Origin: Belnapia arida
GTDB lineage: Bacteria; Pseudomonadota; Alphaproteobacteria; Acetobacterales; Acetobacteraceae
Direction: 5' to 3'
DNA: 64,000 nucleotides
Assembly: GCF_016773205.1 (NCBI RefSeq)
Contig: NZ_JAETWB010000002.1
Location: 62,001 to 126,000, forward strand
Translations under genes and position numbers: made by a program
The notes under the pieces: model-generated
Told to the model about the DNA's origin: nothing
The model's database searches: none
The model's input: the letters and a program-made list of their open reading frames with translations, nothing else
Shown here: piece by piece, positions 52,248 to 60,769 of the stretch
How the letters are laid out: every line of letters begins with the position of its first letter
Position numbering within the stretch: position 1 is the first letter of the stretch

Positions 52248-52429
52248 GGCGTCCTCCCTGGCCAGCAGTTAAGCGAAGCACGGGCCGGAGCATCATCCAT
52301 CCGATGGATGCACCCTATCTGGGTTCCGCATTGGTCCTCGGCGGCGGCGAGGTCCATGTTCCGGTCAACAGACGAGGCAAGCAGGGTTTTCGAGCCCAGC
52401 CGCCCGTCCCCCAGAAGGAGAACCAAACC

Positions 52430-52771
52430 ATGATCCGCCATACCGTATTCGCTTCAGTGATCGCTCTCGCCACCGCCGGTGCCGCCCAGGCACAGGATGC
52501 CGGCCCTCATCTGGTCGGTGGCGGCGCTGATGGTGGCCCGCGCATCGAGTATGCCGTGCCGAGCCAGAACGTTGTCGGCGGCGGCTATGCCCGCCTCACC
52601 GGCGAGAGCCGCAGCCGCGGCCTAGCCTATTCCGGCCCGACCACGACCCAGGGCCAGAGCGGCTACGTCACCCGCCTCGTCGGCGGCGGCCGCGAGCAGG
52701 CGCTCGTCCTCGTCCCTGCCTCCGAAGCCAGCCCGACGCTGGCCGGCCGCCTCACCGGCCAGGGTGGTTGA
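52430..52771 (+). CDS. Small secreted protein with repeated VGGG motif
   Basis: A 113-residue exported protein. MIRHTVFASVIALATAGAAQAQ is a signal peptide (cleavage after AQA). The mature part has three similar segments: HLVGGGADGG, NVVGGGYARL and RLVGGGREQA, spaced about 35-50 residues apart, then RLTGQGG at the end. AGAAGGAG lies nine bases before the ATG. No cysteines. A hairpin terminator follows at 52799. Function unknown. Confidence 0.72.
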   Translation: MIRHTVFASVIALATAGAAQAQDAGPHLVGGGADGGPRIEYAVPSQNVVGGGYARLTGESRSRGLAYSGPTTTQGQSGYVTRLVGGGREQALVLVPASEASPTLAGRLTGQGG

Positions 52772-52798
52772 GTTCAGCTCAGGACTTGAAGATACGGC

Positions 52799-52818
52799 AG
52801 GGCGCCTCCGGGCGCCCT
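52799..52818 (+). terminator. Intrinsic terminator
   Basis: AGGGCGCC (52799-52806) and its complement (52811-52818) form an eight-base stem with a four-base loop, followed by TTCGT on the plus strand. It lies 28 bases after the stop of the small secreted protein gene. Confidence 0.65.
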
Positions 52819-52901
52819 TTCGTATGTCCGGGTGACAACACCGGCTTCGAACGCCAGCCAGCGGCTCCCGCACCGCCGCGTGGCGGCTTTGTCGGGTATG
52901 A

Positions 52902-53145
52902 CTAGCGCCCTGCCCTGCGCTCCCGGTCCGCCTCGGTCAACGCCCGGGCCGTCTCCACCAGCACCCGCCGCACCCCGGCATCGGCGATGGCGTTGAAGGC
53001 CCATACTAGGCTGTCTACCCTCTCGCTCCACGCGCTGCGGCATGTCGCCCTGGTCCAGCAGGTCATCCACCGCCACCCCGCAGGTGCAATGCCCATGCTG
53101 GCAGGCGAGCGGCGCAAAGGCGGTTCTGCCCGGCCTTCTATTCAT
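52902..53145 (-). pseudogene. Small gene with a probable frameshift
   Basis: The first part (MNRRPGRTAFAPLACQHGH, then CTCGVAVDDLLDQGDMPQRVE) starts inside the end of the HTH gene, so it looks coupled to it. Near 53010-53030 the coding character moves to the next frame, which continues RVDSLVWAFNAIADAGV and VLVETARALTEADRERR to a TAG at 52902. A one-base indel would join them into a protein of about 80 residues. The four-cysteine/histidine stretch CQHGHCTC is the only motif. Family unknown. Confidence 0.45.
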
Positions 53146-53311
53146 GGATTCGCTGCGTGCTGACGCCGAGCGCCCGGCCCATCTGCGTCAGGGTCACCCC
53201 GGCATCCACCCACGCCTGGCGAAGGCGCCGATCGATGGGGTCGCCCAGGGGAGGAGCCAAGGCGATGGGAAGCGGCAGGTCGATATCGGTTATGGCGGTG
53301 CTGTGCGACAT
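53138..53311 (-). CDS. Small helix-turn-helix protein
   Basis: A 57-residue protein whose C-terminal half is a helix-turn-helix: RRLRQAWVDAGVTLTQMGRALGVSTQRIHE has the turn glycine in RALGVST and ends right after the recognition helix. The N-terminal 25 residues are proline-rich and disordered-looking. ATG 53311 is used; GTG/ATG 53332 is possible. The frame ends within the start of the next, broken gene. It may be a remnant of a longer regulator. Confidence 0.5.
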   Translation of the reverse strand: MSHSTAITDIDLPLPIALAPPLGDPIDRRLRQAWVDAGVTLTQMGRALGVSTQRIHE

Positions 53312-53664
53312 GGCTTCTTGATCCCCGACCATTTTTTAATGCGTAAGACGTTTCTCCGCCTTGAGTCGTAATGAACCGTCAACACAACCTCAAGAGCAGA
53401 AGGGGTAGGGCCGGCCGCCAGGAGCTGCACCTTCGAAACAAATAGATGGCTTCCCTCGCTGCCAAAAATAGGACTATAGTCCAGCCATCGCCTGCCGTGT
53501 CGCGTCCGCGGACCAGGGGCAATCAGTCCTCAAATCTTCAATTCCCGTCTCGAAACGCCGTTTTCCCAGAGGCTTGCCCTCCACCCTGTGAGGCGACCCG
53601 GCAATTGAAGCGGGCGAAGGCCGCCGCCCTTTCTCCGCCCTCCACCAAGGTCTATCATCCGCCC
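53312..53664. other. Non-coding stretch
   Basis: About 350 bases without a convincing gene on either strand. The part from 53325 to 53480 is AT-richer than the surroundings (TTTTTTAATGCG, GTCGTAATGAACC), as expected of promoters for the HTH gene on one side and the penicillin-binding protein on the other. No clear -35/-10 pair or palindrome was found. Confidence 0.4.
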
Positions 53665-55512
53665 ATGCTCCCGGCGCAGGCTGCCCGGAAGCGGCCGCGT
53701 CGGCCCCCCCCGCCCGCGGCCGGCTTCCGCCCAGCCCCCGCACCTTCCCCCAGCCCTTCCCGCGCGGCGCGCCGCGGCGGCTGGCGCTGGCTGCGCTGGC
53801 CGCTGCTCGTCGCCATCTGGGGCGGCCTCGCCCTGGCCCTGCTGCTGCTGGTCTTCGCCTGGGACCTGCCGCGGCCAGACAGCCTGCCCGCCGCCACCCG
53901 CCGCCCCGCCGTCACCTTGCTCGCGGCAGATGGCACGGTGCTGGCCAACCAGGGCGACCTTTATGGCGAGGTCGTCCGCCTGCGCGAGTTGCCTGCCCAT
54001 CTCCCGGCGGCGCTCATGGCCATCGAGGACCGTCGCTTCCGCAGCCATCCTGGCATCGATCTCCGAGGCATGGCCCGCGCCGCCCATGCCAACTGGCGCG
54101 CGGGCGAGGTGGTGCAGGGCGGCTCCACCCTTACCCAACAGCTGGCGAAGAACCTGTTCCTGACGCCGGAGCGGAATTTCCGCCGCAAGGTGCAGGAGGC
54201 TCTGCTAGCCCTCTGGCTGGAGCGCCGCTTCAGCAAGGACCAGCTGATGGAGATCTACCTCAACCGCGTCTACCTGGGCGCCGGCGCCTATGGGGTGGAC
54301 GCAGCGGCTCGGCTGTTCTTCGGCGTCCCGGCGCGGCGCCTCCAGCTCTGGCAATCGGCACTGCTGGCCGGGTTGCCGAAGGCGCCTTCCCGCCTCAACC
54401 CCCGCGCCTCGCCCGACCTCGCCGTCGCCCGCGCCTCGGAGGTGCTGGAGGCGATGGTGGCCACCGGCGCGATCACCCAGGCGCAGATGGAGGCCGAGCT
54501 CTCCCGCATGCGCCTGCCACCGCCGCGTGCCGGCCAGGCCGGCTGGTTCGCCGACTGGGCGCTGGAGGATCTGGGCGAGAGCTTCCCCGGCAATGCCGAC
54601 CTGACACTCCGCGCCACGCTCGACACCCGGTTGCAGGCGGTGGTGGAGGCGCGGCTCGAGGCCCTGCTCGCCGGGCCGGGGGCGCGGGCCGGCGTTTCCC
54701 AGGGCGCCGTCATCGTGCTCGATGCCGCGAGCGGCGCCGTGCGCGCCATGGCGGGCGGGCGGGACTACCGCGGCAGCCAGTTCAACCGCGCGACCGATGC
54801 ACGGCGCCAGCCCGGCTCCGCCTTCAAGCCGGTCTACTACCTAGCGGCGCTGGAACAGGGGATGCGGCCGGACGACCTGGTCTCCGACCTCCCGCTCACC
54901 CTCGGCGGCTGGTCGCCGGGCAACGGCACCTGGCGCGCCCGCGGCGAGATCACCATGGAGGAGGCGCTGGCCAACTCCGTCAACACCGCGGCCGTCCGGG
55001 TGCTCTACCGCGCCGGCGGGCCGAAGGGGGCCACCGAGATGGCCGTCCGCCTCGGCATCGAGGGCCGTTTCCCGAGGGATGCCTCGCTGGCGCTGGGCAC
55101 CGGGGAGGTGAGGTTGCTCGACCTCGCCGCCGGCTATGCGGCGATCGCCAATGGCGGGATGCGCGTCACCCCCTTCGGCCTCGCCGCCGCCAGCGCCGGC
55201 GGCCGCCCCCTGCCGATGATCCGCGCCGCGCCGCGCCGCGCCGTCGCCGCCGAGCATGCGGCCGCGTTGCGGCGGATGCTGGAGGCCGTCGTCGCCCACG
55301 GCAGCGGCCGCGCCGCCGCCGTGCCGGGCCGCACCGTCGCCGGCAAGACCGGTACGACCCAGGATTCGCGCGATGCCTGGTTCATCGGCATGGTGGGCGG
55401 GCAGGTGATCGGCGTCTGGCTCGGCAATGACGATGCCCGGCCGATGGACGACGTACGCGGCGGCACCCTCCCTGCCCGGCTGTTTCGCGACGTGGCCGAA
55501 TCCCTGCCCTGA
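53665..55512 (+). CDS. Class A penicillin-binding protein (PBP1A family)
   Basis: A 615-residue bifunctional peptidoglycan synthase. A basic, proline-rich cytosolic tail and one TM (about 50-72, LLVAIWGGLALALLLLVFAW) are followed by the GT51 glycosyltransferase (MAIEDRRFRSHPGIDLRGM with the catalytic Glu, GGSTLTQQLAKNLFL, RKVQEALLALWLERRFSK, IYLNRVYLGAGAYGV) and the transpeptidase: SxxK in QPGSAFKPVYY, SVN in ANSVNTAAV, KTG in VAGKTGTTQD. It makes and cross-links cell wall outside the inner membrane. All key residues are present. The kinase-like gene begins about 40 bases after the stop. Confidence 0.94.
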   Translation: MLPAQAARKRPRRPPPPAAGFRPAPAPSPSPSRAARRGGWRWLRWPLLVAIWGGLALALLLLVFAWDLPRPDSLPAATRRPAVTLLAADGTVLANQGDLYGEVVRLRELPAHLPAALMAIEDRRFRSHPGIDLRGMARAAHANWRAGEVVQGGSTLTQQLAKNLFLTPERNFRRKVQEALLALWLERRFSKDQLMEIYLNRVYLGAGAYGVDAAARLFFGVPARRLQLWQSALLAGLPKAPSRLNPRASPDLAVARASEVLEAMVATGAITQAQMEAELSRMRLPPPRAGQAGWFADWALEDLGESFPGNADLTLRATLDTRLQAVVEARLEALLAGPGARAGVSQGAVIVLDAASGAVRAMAGGRDYRGSQFNRATDARRQPGSAFKPVYYLAALEQGMRPDDLVSDLPLTLGGWSPGNGTWRARGEITMEEALANSVNTAAVRVLYRAGGPKGATEMAVRLGIEGRFPRDASLALGTGEVRLLDLAAGYAAIANGGMRVTPFGLAAASAGGRPLPMIRAAPRRAVAAEHAAALRRMLEAVVAHGSGRAAAVPGRTVAGKTGTTQDSRDAWFIGMVGGQVIGVWLGNDDARPMDDVRGGTLPARLFRDVAESLP

Positions 55513-55554
55513 TAGGGGGTGCAGACGGCGGATAACCGCGATACACCACAGGTT

Positions 55555-56193
55555 ATGACGGGCCAGCCCCCCACCCAGACCGATTCGGCCACCGAGATCC
55601 AGGCCAAGCGCCTCGCCAGCGTCGCCCACCTGGCGCGGCCGGTGCAGCACGACATCAACAACCTGCTGACGGTGGTCTTTGCCAACCTGGAGTTGCTGAA
55701 GCGCACCGCCGCCGTCGGCGGGCCGCAGCGCCAGCTCGACCGCATCCAGGAAGCGGCGAAGCGGCTGGAGGGCTCGACCCGCGCTATCCTCAGCCTGCTG
55801 CGCCGGCCGGTCGGGCAGACCGCGGCGTTCAAGATGTCGGACATCCTCCGCCCCATACACCCGCTGCTGGTGTTGCTGCTGCCGACCGGCGGCGCCTTGC
55901 GGCTCGACCTGCCGGAAGAGGACCCGCCGGTGCTGGTGGACCGCGCCGCCTTCGAGGACGCCCTGCTGGCGATGGCGCGCGAGGCGGCGGAGACGATGCC
56001 GCGCGGCGGCGCCCTGAGCATGGTGCTGGAGAAGCATGGGGGCAGCGTGGCGCTTGCCATCCGCCATCCGGAAGGGATGACGCTGCCGGGCCTCGAGATC
56101 CTGGCCGCCCTCGCCCGCGCCAGCGGCGGAACGGCGGAACTGGCGTCGGACGGGCTGCAACTCACCTTACCGGTGTCAGCGCCCGCCGGGTGA
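55555..56193 (+). CDS. Histidine-kinase-like phosphotransfer protein lacking ATP motifs
   Basis: A 212-residue soluble protein. VAHLARPVQHDINNLLTVVFANLELL is a DHp-like helix with the phospho-accepting H followed by D, as in HisKA H boxes. The second half aligns with the start of an ATPase domain (ALRLDLPEEDPPVLVDRAAFEDALLAMAREAAETMPRGG) but has no DxGxG or GxGxG nucleotide loops. It is more like a ChpT-type histidine phosphotransferase or an inactive kinase. A GTG at 55519 in the same frame is an alternative start. It directly follows the penicillin-binding protein gene. Confidence 0.72.
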   Translation: MTGQPPTQTDSATEIQAKRLASVAHLARPVQHDINNLLTVVFANLELLKRTAAVGGPQRQLDRIQEAAKRLEGSTRAILSLLRRPVGQTAAFKMSDILRPIHPLLVLLLPTGGALRLDLPEEDPPVLVDRAAFEDALLAMAREAAETMPRGGALSMVLEKHGGSVALAIRHPEGMTLPGLEILAALARASGGTAELASDGLQLTLPVSAPAG

Positions 56194-56291
56194 CGCGCCT
56201 GGCGATTGGGCCGGCGCCCGTATTTTGGGCAAATTACATCTCGCGAGCTGGTAAAGTTTAACCGATTGCTTCGCAATTCTGTGACGCTCTG

Positions 56292-56327
56292 CTATCGGCC
56301 GCAGTCCGGCGATGCGGAGGCCGATAG
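56292..56327 (+). promoter_or_regulatory. Nested hairpin upstream of aapJ
   Basis: CTATCGGCC (56292-56300) and its complement (56319-56327) form a nine-base stem; inside, TCCG and CGGA (56305-56318) form a second short stem. It lies just upstream of the sigma-54 site, so it is outside a transcript that starts there and may serve as a terminator of the upstream gene or an activator-binding region. Confidence 0.4.
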
Positions 56328-56350
56328 GGCGTTGCCTCGGCGACGCTCCG

Positions 56351-56366
56351 TGGCGCAGCATTTGCT
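56351..56366 (+). promoter_or_regulatory. Sigma-54 (RpoN) promoter of the aap operon
   Basis: TGGCGCAGCATTTGCT matches the -24/-12 consensus TGGCAC-N5-TTGCW with GG and GC ten bases apart. It lies about 60 bases before the aapJ ATG, on the coding strand. Aap transporters in rhizobia are under nitrogen control, which suits RpoN-dependent transcription activated by NtrC. Confidence 0.7.
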
Positions 56367-56426
56367 GGACAGGCAGGGACAGGGATCTGCCCCCGACAGG
56401 GGCGTCCAGAACGGGAGACGGAGTTG

Positions 56427-57473
56427 ATGCCCCAATTTGGGCTTTTCTTGAAACGTGCTCTGGGCATGGCAGCCCTGGGCCTGACGCTGGCCCTGCCGGG
56501 TCACGCCCAGGCGCAGCAGGCGGCGCCGGCCAATACTATCGATGCCGTCCGCGGCCGCGGGCAGCTGGTCTGCGGCGTGAATACCGGCCTTGCCGGCTTC
56601 GCCCAGCCCGACAGCCAGGGCGTCTGGCGCGGCTTCGACGTCGACTACTGCCGCGCCGTCTCGGCCGCCGTCTTCGGTGACCCGAACAAGGTGCGCTACG
56701 TGCCGACCACCCCCCAGGTGCGCTTCACCGCGCTGCAATCGGGCGAAGTGGACCTGCTGTCCCGCAACACCACCTGGACGCTGTCGCGCGACACCGCGCT
56801 CGGCCTCGACTTCGCCGCGACCAACTTCTTCGACGGCCAGGGCTTCATGGTGAGGTCGAGCCTCGGCCTGAAGTCGGCGAAGGAGCTGGAGGGCGCCACC
56901 ATCTGCGTCCAGCCCGGCACCACGACGGAGCAGAACCTCGCCGACTGGGCGCGGGCCAACCGCATCCGCTTCACCCCGGTGGTAATCGAGCGGCTGGAGG
57001 AGATCGTCGCCGCCTTCATCAGCGGCCGGTGCGACGCCTTCACCACCGACGTCTCCGGCCTGGCCGCGACGCGCTCGGCCCAGCAGAAGCCGGATGACTA
57101 CCTCATCCTGCCCGAGGTCATCAGCAAGGAGCCGCTGGCACTCGGCGTGCGGCAGGGCGATGCGCGCTTCGCCGACATCGTCCGCTGGACCCACTTCCTG
57201 CTGCTGAGCGCCGAGGAGTTCGGCATCAACCAGGCCAACATCGACCAGATGGCGAACGACCCGCGGCCCGAGGTGCAGCGCATGCTCGGCCGGAACGGGG
57301 AACTCGGCAAGATGCTCGGCCTCGACAACCTCTGGGCCGTGAACGTCATCAAGGCCGTCGGCAACTATGCTGAGATCTTCGACCGCCACCTGAAGCCCAT
57401 AGGCATCCAGCGCGGGCCGAACGCGCTCTGGACCACCACCGGCGGGTTGCAATACTCGCCGCCCTTCCGCTGA
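56427..57473 (+). CDS. aapJ: General L-amino acid ABC transporter, binding protein
   Basis: A 348-residue periplasmic receptor. The signal peptide is LKRALGMAALGLTLALPGHAQA. The mature part has GQLVCGVNTGLAGFAQPDSQGVWRGFDVDYCRAVSAAVFGD in outline, typical of AapJ, then NTTWTLSRDTALGLDFA and GATICVQPGTTTEQNLADW. It binds a wide range of L-amino acids and passes them to AapQM. ATG 56427 has GGGAGACGGAG upstream; the TTG just before it is not used. A strong hairpin separates it from aapQ. Confidence 0.95.
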   Translation: MPQFGLFLKRALGMAALGLTLALPGHAQAQQAAPANTIDAVRGRGQLVCGVNTGLAGFAQPDSQGVWRGFDVDYCRAVSAAVFGDPNKVRYVPTTPQVRFTALQSGEVDLLSRNTTWTLSRDTALGLDFAATNFFDGQGFMVRSSLGLKSAKELEGATICVQPGTTTEQNLADWARANRIRFTPVVIERLEEIVAAFISGRCDAFTTDVSGLAATRSAQQKPDDYLILPEVISKEPLALGVRQGDARFADIVRWTHFLLLSAEEFGINQANIDQMANDPRPEVQRMLGRNGELGKMLGLDNLWAVNVIKAVGNYAEIFDRHLKPIGIQRGPNALWTTTGGLQYSPPFR

Positions 57474-57481
57474 TACCCCAA

Positions 57482-57505
57482 GGGGCCGGCCAGGCGGCCG
57501 GCCCC
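57482..57505 (+). terminator. Intercistronic hairpin between aapJ and aapQ
   Basis: GGGGCCGGCC (57482-57491) and its complement (57496-57505) form a perfect ten-base stem with a four-base loop, nine bases past the aapJ stop. No T run follows. Such hairpins after a binding-protein gene usually attenuate or protect the 3' end so that the receptor is made in excess over the permease. Confidence 0.6.
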
Positions 57506-57532
57506 GCCATCGGCCTGGAGCGAGAGGGCGCC

Positions 57533-58735
57533 ATGTCCCAGACCACAATCGACCCGCGTTCGCTGCGCGCCCCGCCCCGGCGGCCGCTGCGGCTCTCCTG
57601 GTCCGACGAACGGGTCCGCGCCATCGTCTGGCAAGTCCTCGTCGTTGGCATCATCGGCACCATCGTCTGGTGGCTCTGGTCGAACACCGTCCACAACCTC
57701 GAGGTGCGGCGCATCGCCACCGGCTTCGGCTTTCTCGGCCGCGAGGCGGGGCTGCCGATTGCCGAGAACCTCATACCCTACAGCCCGACCGACACCTATT
57801 TCCGCGCCCTGCTCATCGGCCTGCTGAACACGCTGAAGGTCGCCGTCGTCGGCATCGTGCTCGCGACGATCTTCGGCACGCTGATCGGCATCGCGCGCCT
57901 GTCGAAGAACTGGCTGCTCTCCAAGATCGCCGGCGTGTATATCGAGGTGATCCGCGACCTGCCGCTGCTGCTGCAGCTGCTCTTCTGGTACGCCATCCTC
58001 CAGGGCCTGCCCGGTCCGCGCCAGGCGTTGCACCCGGTGGGCGGCGTCTTCCTCTCCAACCGCGGACTCAAGCTGCCCTGGATCGAGTGGCAGGACGCGC
58101 ATTCCTACGCGCTGCTGGCCTTCGCGCTGGGCGCGCTCTTCACCTGGTTCTACCGGCGCGACGCCATCCGCAAGCGCATCCTCGACGGCAGGCCACGGCC
58201 GGTCTGGCCGGTGGCGCTCGGCTGCCTCCTCGTGCTGCCGGTGGCCATCTGGGCCGCGGCCGGGGCGCCCTGGACCGTCGATTGGCCGGAGCTGCGCGGC
58301 TTCAACTTCCGCGGCGGGCTCAACATGAGCCCCGAGTATTTCGCCCTGTTGCTGGGGCTGACCACCTACACGGCCGGCTTCATCGCCGAGATCGTGCGCG
58401 CCGGCATCCTCGCCGTGCCGCATGGCCAGTGGGAGGCGGCGCAGGCGCTCGGCCTCCGCTCCGGCCAGGTGCTGAAGCAGGTGGTGCTGCCGCAGGCGCT
58501 GCGCGTCATCATCCCGCCGATGACCAGCCAGTACCTCAACATCACCAAGAACAGCAGCCTGGCAGTGGCGATCGGCTACCAGGACATCGTCTCGATCGCC
58601 AATACGACGCTGAACCAGACCGGCCAGGCGATCGAGGGCATCGCCATCATCATGCTGGTCTATCTCTCGATCAGCCTGTCGATCAGCCTGTTCATGAATT
58701 GGTACAACGCAAAAATCGCCTTGGTGGAGCGCTGA
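57533..58735 (+). CDS. aapQ: General L-amino acid ABC transporter, permease AapQ
   Basis: A 400-residue permease with about eight membrane segments. LLNTLKVAVVGIVLATIFGTLIGIARLS opens the permease core, and the EAA loop is AQALGLRSGQVLKQVVLPQALRVIIPP (about residues 300-326). The large insert between TM segments (GLPGPRQALHPVGGVFLSNRGLKLPW) is typical of AapQ/BztB and absent from shorter permeases. It forms the channel with AapM. It starts 59 bases after aapJ and ends five bases before aapM. Confidence 0.95.
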   Translation: MSQTTIDPRSLRAPPRRPLRLSWSDERVRAIVWQVLVVGIIGTIVWWLWSNTVHNLEVRRIATGFGFLGREAGLPIAENLIPYSPTDTYFRALLIGLLNTLKVAVVGIVLATIFGTLIGIARLSKNWLLSKIAGVYIEVIRDLPLLLQLLFWYAILQGLPGPRQALHPVGGVFLSNRGLKLPWIEWQDAHSYALLAFALGALFTWFYRRDAIRKRILDGRPRPVWPVALGCLLVLPVAIWAAAGAPWTVDWPELRGFNFRGGLNMSPEYFALLLGLTTYTAGFIAEIVRAGILAVPHGQWEAAQALGLRSGQVLKQVVLPQALRVIIPPMTSQYLNITKNSSLAVAIGYQDIVSIANTTLNQTGQAIEGIAIIMLVYLSISLSISLFMNWYNAKIALVER

Positions 58736-58739
58736 GCCC

Positions 58740-59870
58740 ATGAGCGACATCACCCTCAACGCCAGCGCCAAGGTTGCCGAGGCGGCGCCACGCAGCGCGC
58801 CGATCTCCCAGATCGGCTTCGTCGGCTGGATGCGTGCCAACCTCTTCTCCGGATGGCTCTCGACCGCCGTCACCCTGCTGCTGGCCTACATGATCGTCCG
58901 CTGGGCGATCGGCTTCGTCGACTGGGCCTTCATCAACGCGGTCTGGTCGGTGCCGAACAACCAGACCCAGGCCTGCCGCGACCTGCGCGGCACCGGCGCC
59001 TGCTGGGCGGTGATCAACGAGAAGCACCGCTTCATCCTCTTCGGCACCTACCCCTATGAGGAGCATTGGCGCCCGGCGCTCTGCATCGCGCTCTTCGTCG
59101 GGCTCTACATCGTCTCCGCCATGCGGCGCTTCTGGCGGAAGGAGCTCGCGCTGATCTGGGTCGGCGTGCTGACGCTGATCGGCGTGCTGATGTGGGGTGG
59201 CGTGCTGGGGATGCCCTATGTGCCACAGGAGCGCTGGGGCGGCCTCGTCATCACCCTGATCCTGGCGACCTTCGGCCTGGCGCTCGCCTTCCCGCTCGCC
59301 ATTCTCGTCGCCCTCGGGCGGCGGTCGAAGCTGCCGGCGATCAAGGCGCTGTGCGTGCTCTATGTCGAGCTGATCCGCGGCGTGCCGCTCATCTCGCTGC
59401 TCTTCATGGCGAGCGTGATGTTCCCGCTCTTCCTCCCCGAAGGCATGAATATCGACAAGCTACTGCGCGCCCAGCTCGCCATCATCCTCTTCGCCGGCGC
59501 CTATCTGGCCGAGGTGGTCCGCGGCGGGTTGCAGTCGCTGTCCAAGGGGCAGTACGAGGCGGCGGACGCGCTCGGCCTCTCCTACTGGCAGAAGACCGGC
59601 TTCATCATCCTGCCGCAGGCGCTGCGCCTCGTGATCCCGCCGCTGGTGAACACCTTCATCGGCTTCTTCAAGGACACCTCGCTGGTGCTCATCATCGGCA
59701 TCTTCGACCTGCTGACCGCGGGCAAGACGGCGATCATCGAGCCCGCATGGCAGGGCTTCGGCATCGAGGTCTACCTCACCGTCGGCGCCATCTACTTCAT
59801 CTTCTGCTTCGCCATGAGCAAGTACAGCCAGGGCCTGGAGGCGGAGCTCAACCGCCACGGCCGGCGCTGA
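58740..59870 (+). CDS. aapM: General L-amino acid ABC transporter, permease AapM
   Basis: A 376-residue permease with about eight membrane segments, the partner of AapQ. It has [46 protein letters not shown] and the EAA loop [37 protein letters not shown] in outline, then [16 protein letters not shown]. It starts five bases after aapQ, which suggests coupled translation of both permeases. Confidence 0.95.
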   Translation: MSDITLNASAKVAEAAPRSAPISQIGFVGWMRANLFSGWLSTAVTLLLAYMIVRWAIGFVDWAFINAVWSVPNNQTQACRDLRGTGACWAVINEKHRFILFGTYPYEEHWRPALCIALFVGLYIVSAMRRFWRKELALIWVGVLTLIGVLMWGGVLGMPYVPQERWGGLVITLILATFGLALAFPLAILVALGRRSKLPAIKALCVLYVELIRGVPLISLLFMASVMFPLFLPEGMNIDKLLRAQLAIILFAGAYLAEVVRGGLQSLSKGQYEAADALGLSYWQKTGFIILPQALRLVIPPLVNTFIGFFKDTSLVLIIGIFDLLTAGKTAIIEPAWQGFGIEVYLTVGAIYFIFCFAMSKYSQGLEAELNRHGRR

Positions 59871-59883
59871 GGGGAACCCAACG

Positions 59884-60669
59884 ATGAGCGAGACCTTGGA
59901 CCACATCGCCTCGGCCGCGCGGACGGATGCGCCGCCGGCTATCATGCTCGACAAGGTCAACAAGTGGTTCGGCGCGCTGCACGTCCTGCGCGACGTGTCC
60001 CTCAACGTCGCGCTCGGCGAGCGGGTGGTGGTCTGCGGGCCCTCGGGCTCCGGCAAGTCCACCATGATCCGCTGCATCAATCGGCTCGAGACGCATCAGG
60101 AGGGCAAGATCCTGGTCAACGGGATCGAGCTGTCCGATGACCTGAAGGCGCTGGACGACATCCGCCGCGAAGTCGGCATGGTGTTCCAGAGCTTCAACCT
60201 CTTTCCCCATCTCACCATCCTCGAGAACTGCACCCTGGCGCCGATCTGGGTCCGCCGGATGCCGAAGAAGGAGGCGGAAGAGCTGGCGATGGAGTACCTG
60301 ACCCGGGTGCGCATCCCGGAGCAGGCGAAGAAGTATCCGGGCCAGCTCTCGGGCGGCCAGCAGCAGCGCGTCGCCATCGCCCGCGCGCTCTGCATGAAGC
60401 CGAAGATCATGCTGTTCGACGAGCCGACCTCGGCGCTCGACCCGGAGATGATCAAGGAGGTGCTCGACACCATGGTCGGCCTGGCCGAGACGGGCATGAC
60501 CATGATCTGCGTCACCCATGAGATGGGCTTCGCCCGGCAGGTGGCGGACCGGGTGGTGTTCATGGACCGCGGCGAGATCGTCGAGATCGGCGAGCCGAAC
60601 CACCTGTTCGAGAACCCGCAGACCGAGCGGTTGAAGACCTTCCTCAGCCAGATCCTCCGGGGGCACTAG
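59884..60669 (+). CDS. aapP: General L-amino acid ABC transporter, ATPase AapP
   Basis: A 261-residue ATPase of the polar amino acid uptake family. Walker [14 protein letters not shown] (about 54), Q loop [18 protein letters not shown], signature [15 protein letters not shown], Walker [16 protein letters not shown] and switch histidine [13 protein letters not shown] are all present. It drives AapQM. It begins 13 bases after aapM and a strong terminator follows, so aapJQMP form one operon. Confidence 0.97.
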   Translation: MSETLDHIASAARTDAPPAIMLDKVNKWFGALHVLRDVSLNVALGERVVVCGPSGSGKSTMIRCINRLETHQEGKILVNGIELSDDLKALDDIRREVGMVFQSFNLFPHLTILENCTLAPIWVRRMPKKEAEELAMEYLTRVRIPEQAKKYPGQLSGGQQQRVAIARALCMKPKIMLFDEPTSALDPEMIKEVLDTMVGLAETGMTMICVTHEMGFARQVADRVVFMDRGEIVEIGEPNHLFENPQTERLKTFLSQILRGH

Positions 60670-60678
60670 GCCTCCGGC

Positions 60679-60707
60679 GGGCCGGTCCCCTGCCCCGGGG
60701 CCGGCCC
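60679..60707 (+). terminator. Terminator of the aap operon
   Basis: GGGCCGG-T-CCCC (60679-60690) pairs with GGGG-CCGGCCC (60697-60707), an eleven-pair stem with one bulged T and a six-base loop, followed by TTGCG. It begins ten bases after the aapP stop. Confidence 0.7.
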
Positions 60708-60769
60708 TTGCGTGCCAACCGGGACCGGGCCTATGCGTTACGCCTCCCTGATCCCCCGGGCCCATATCC

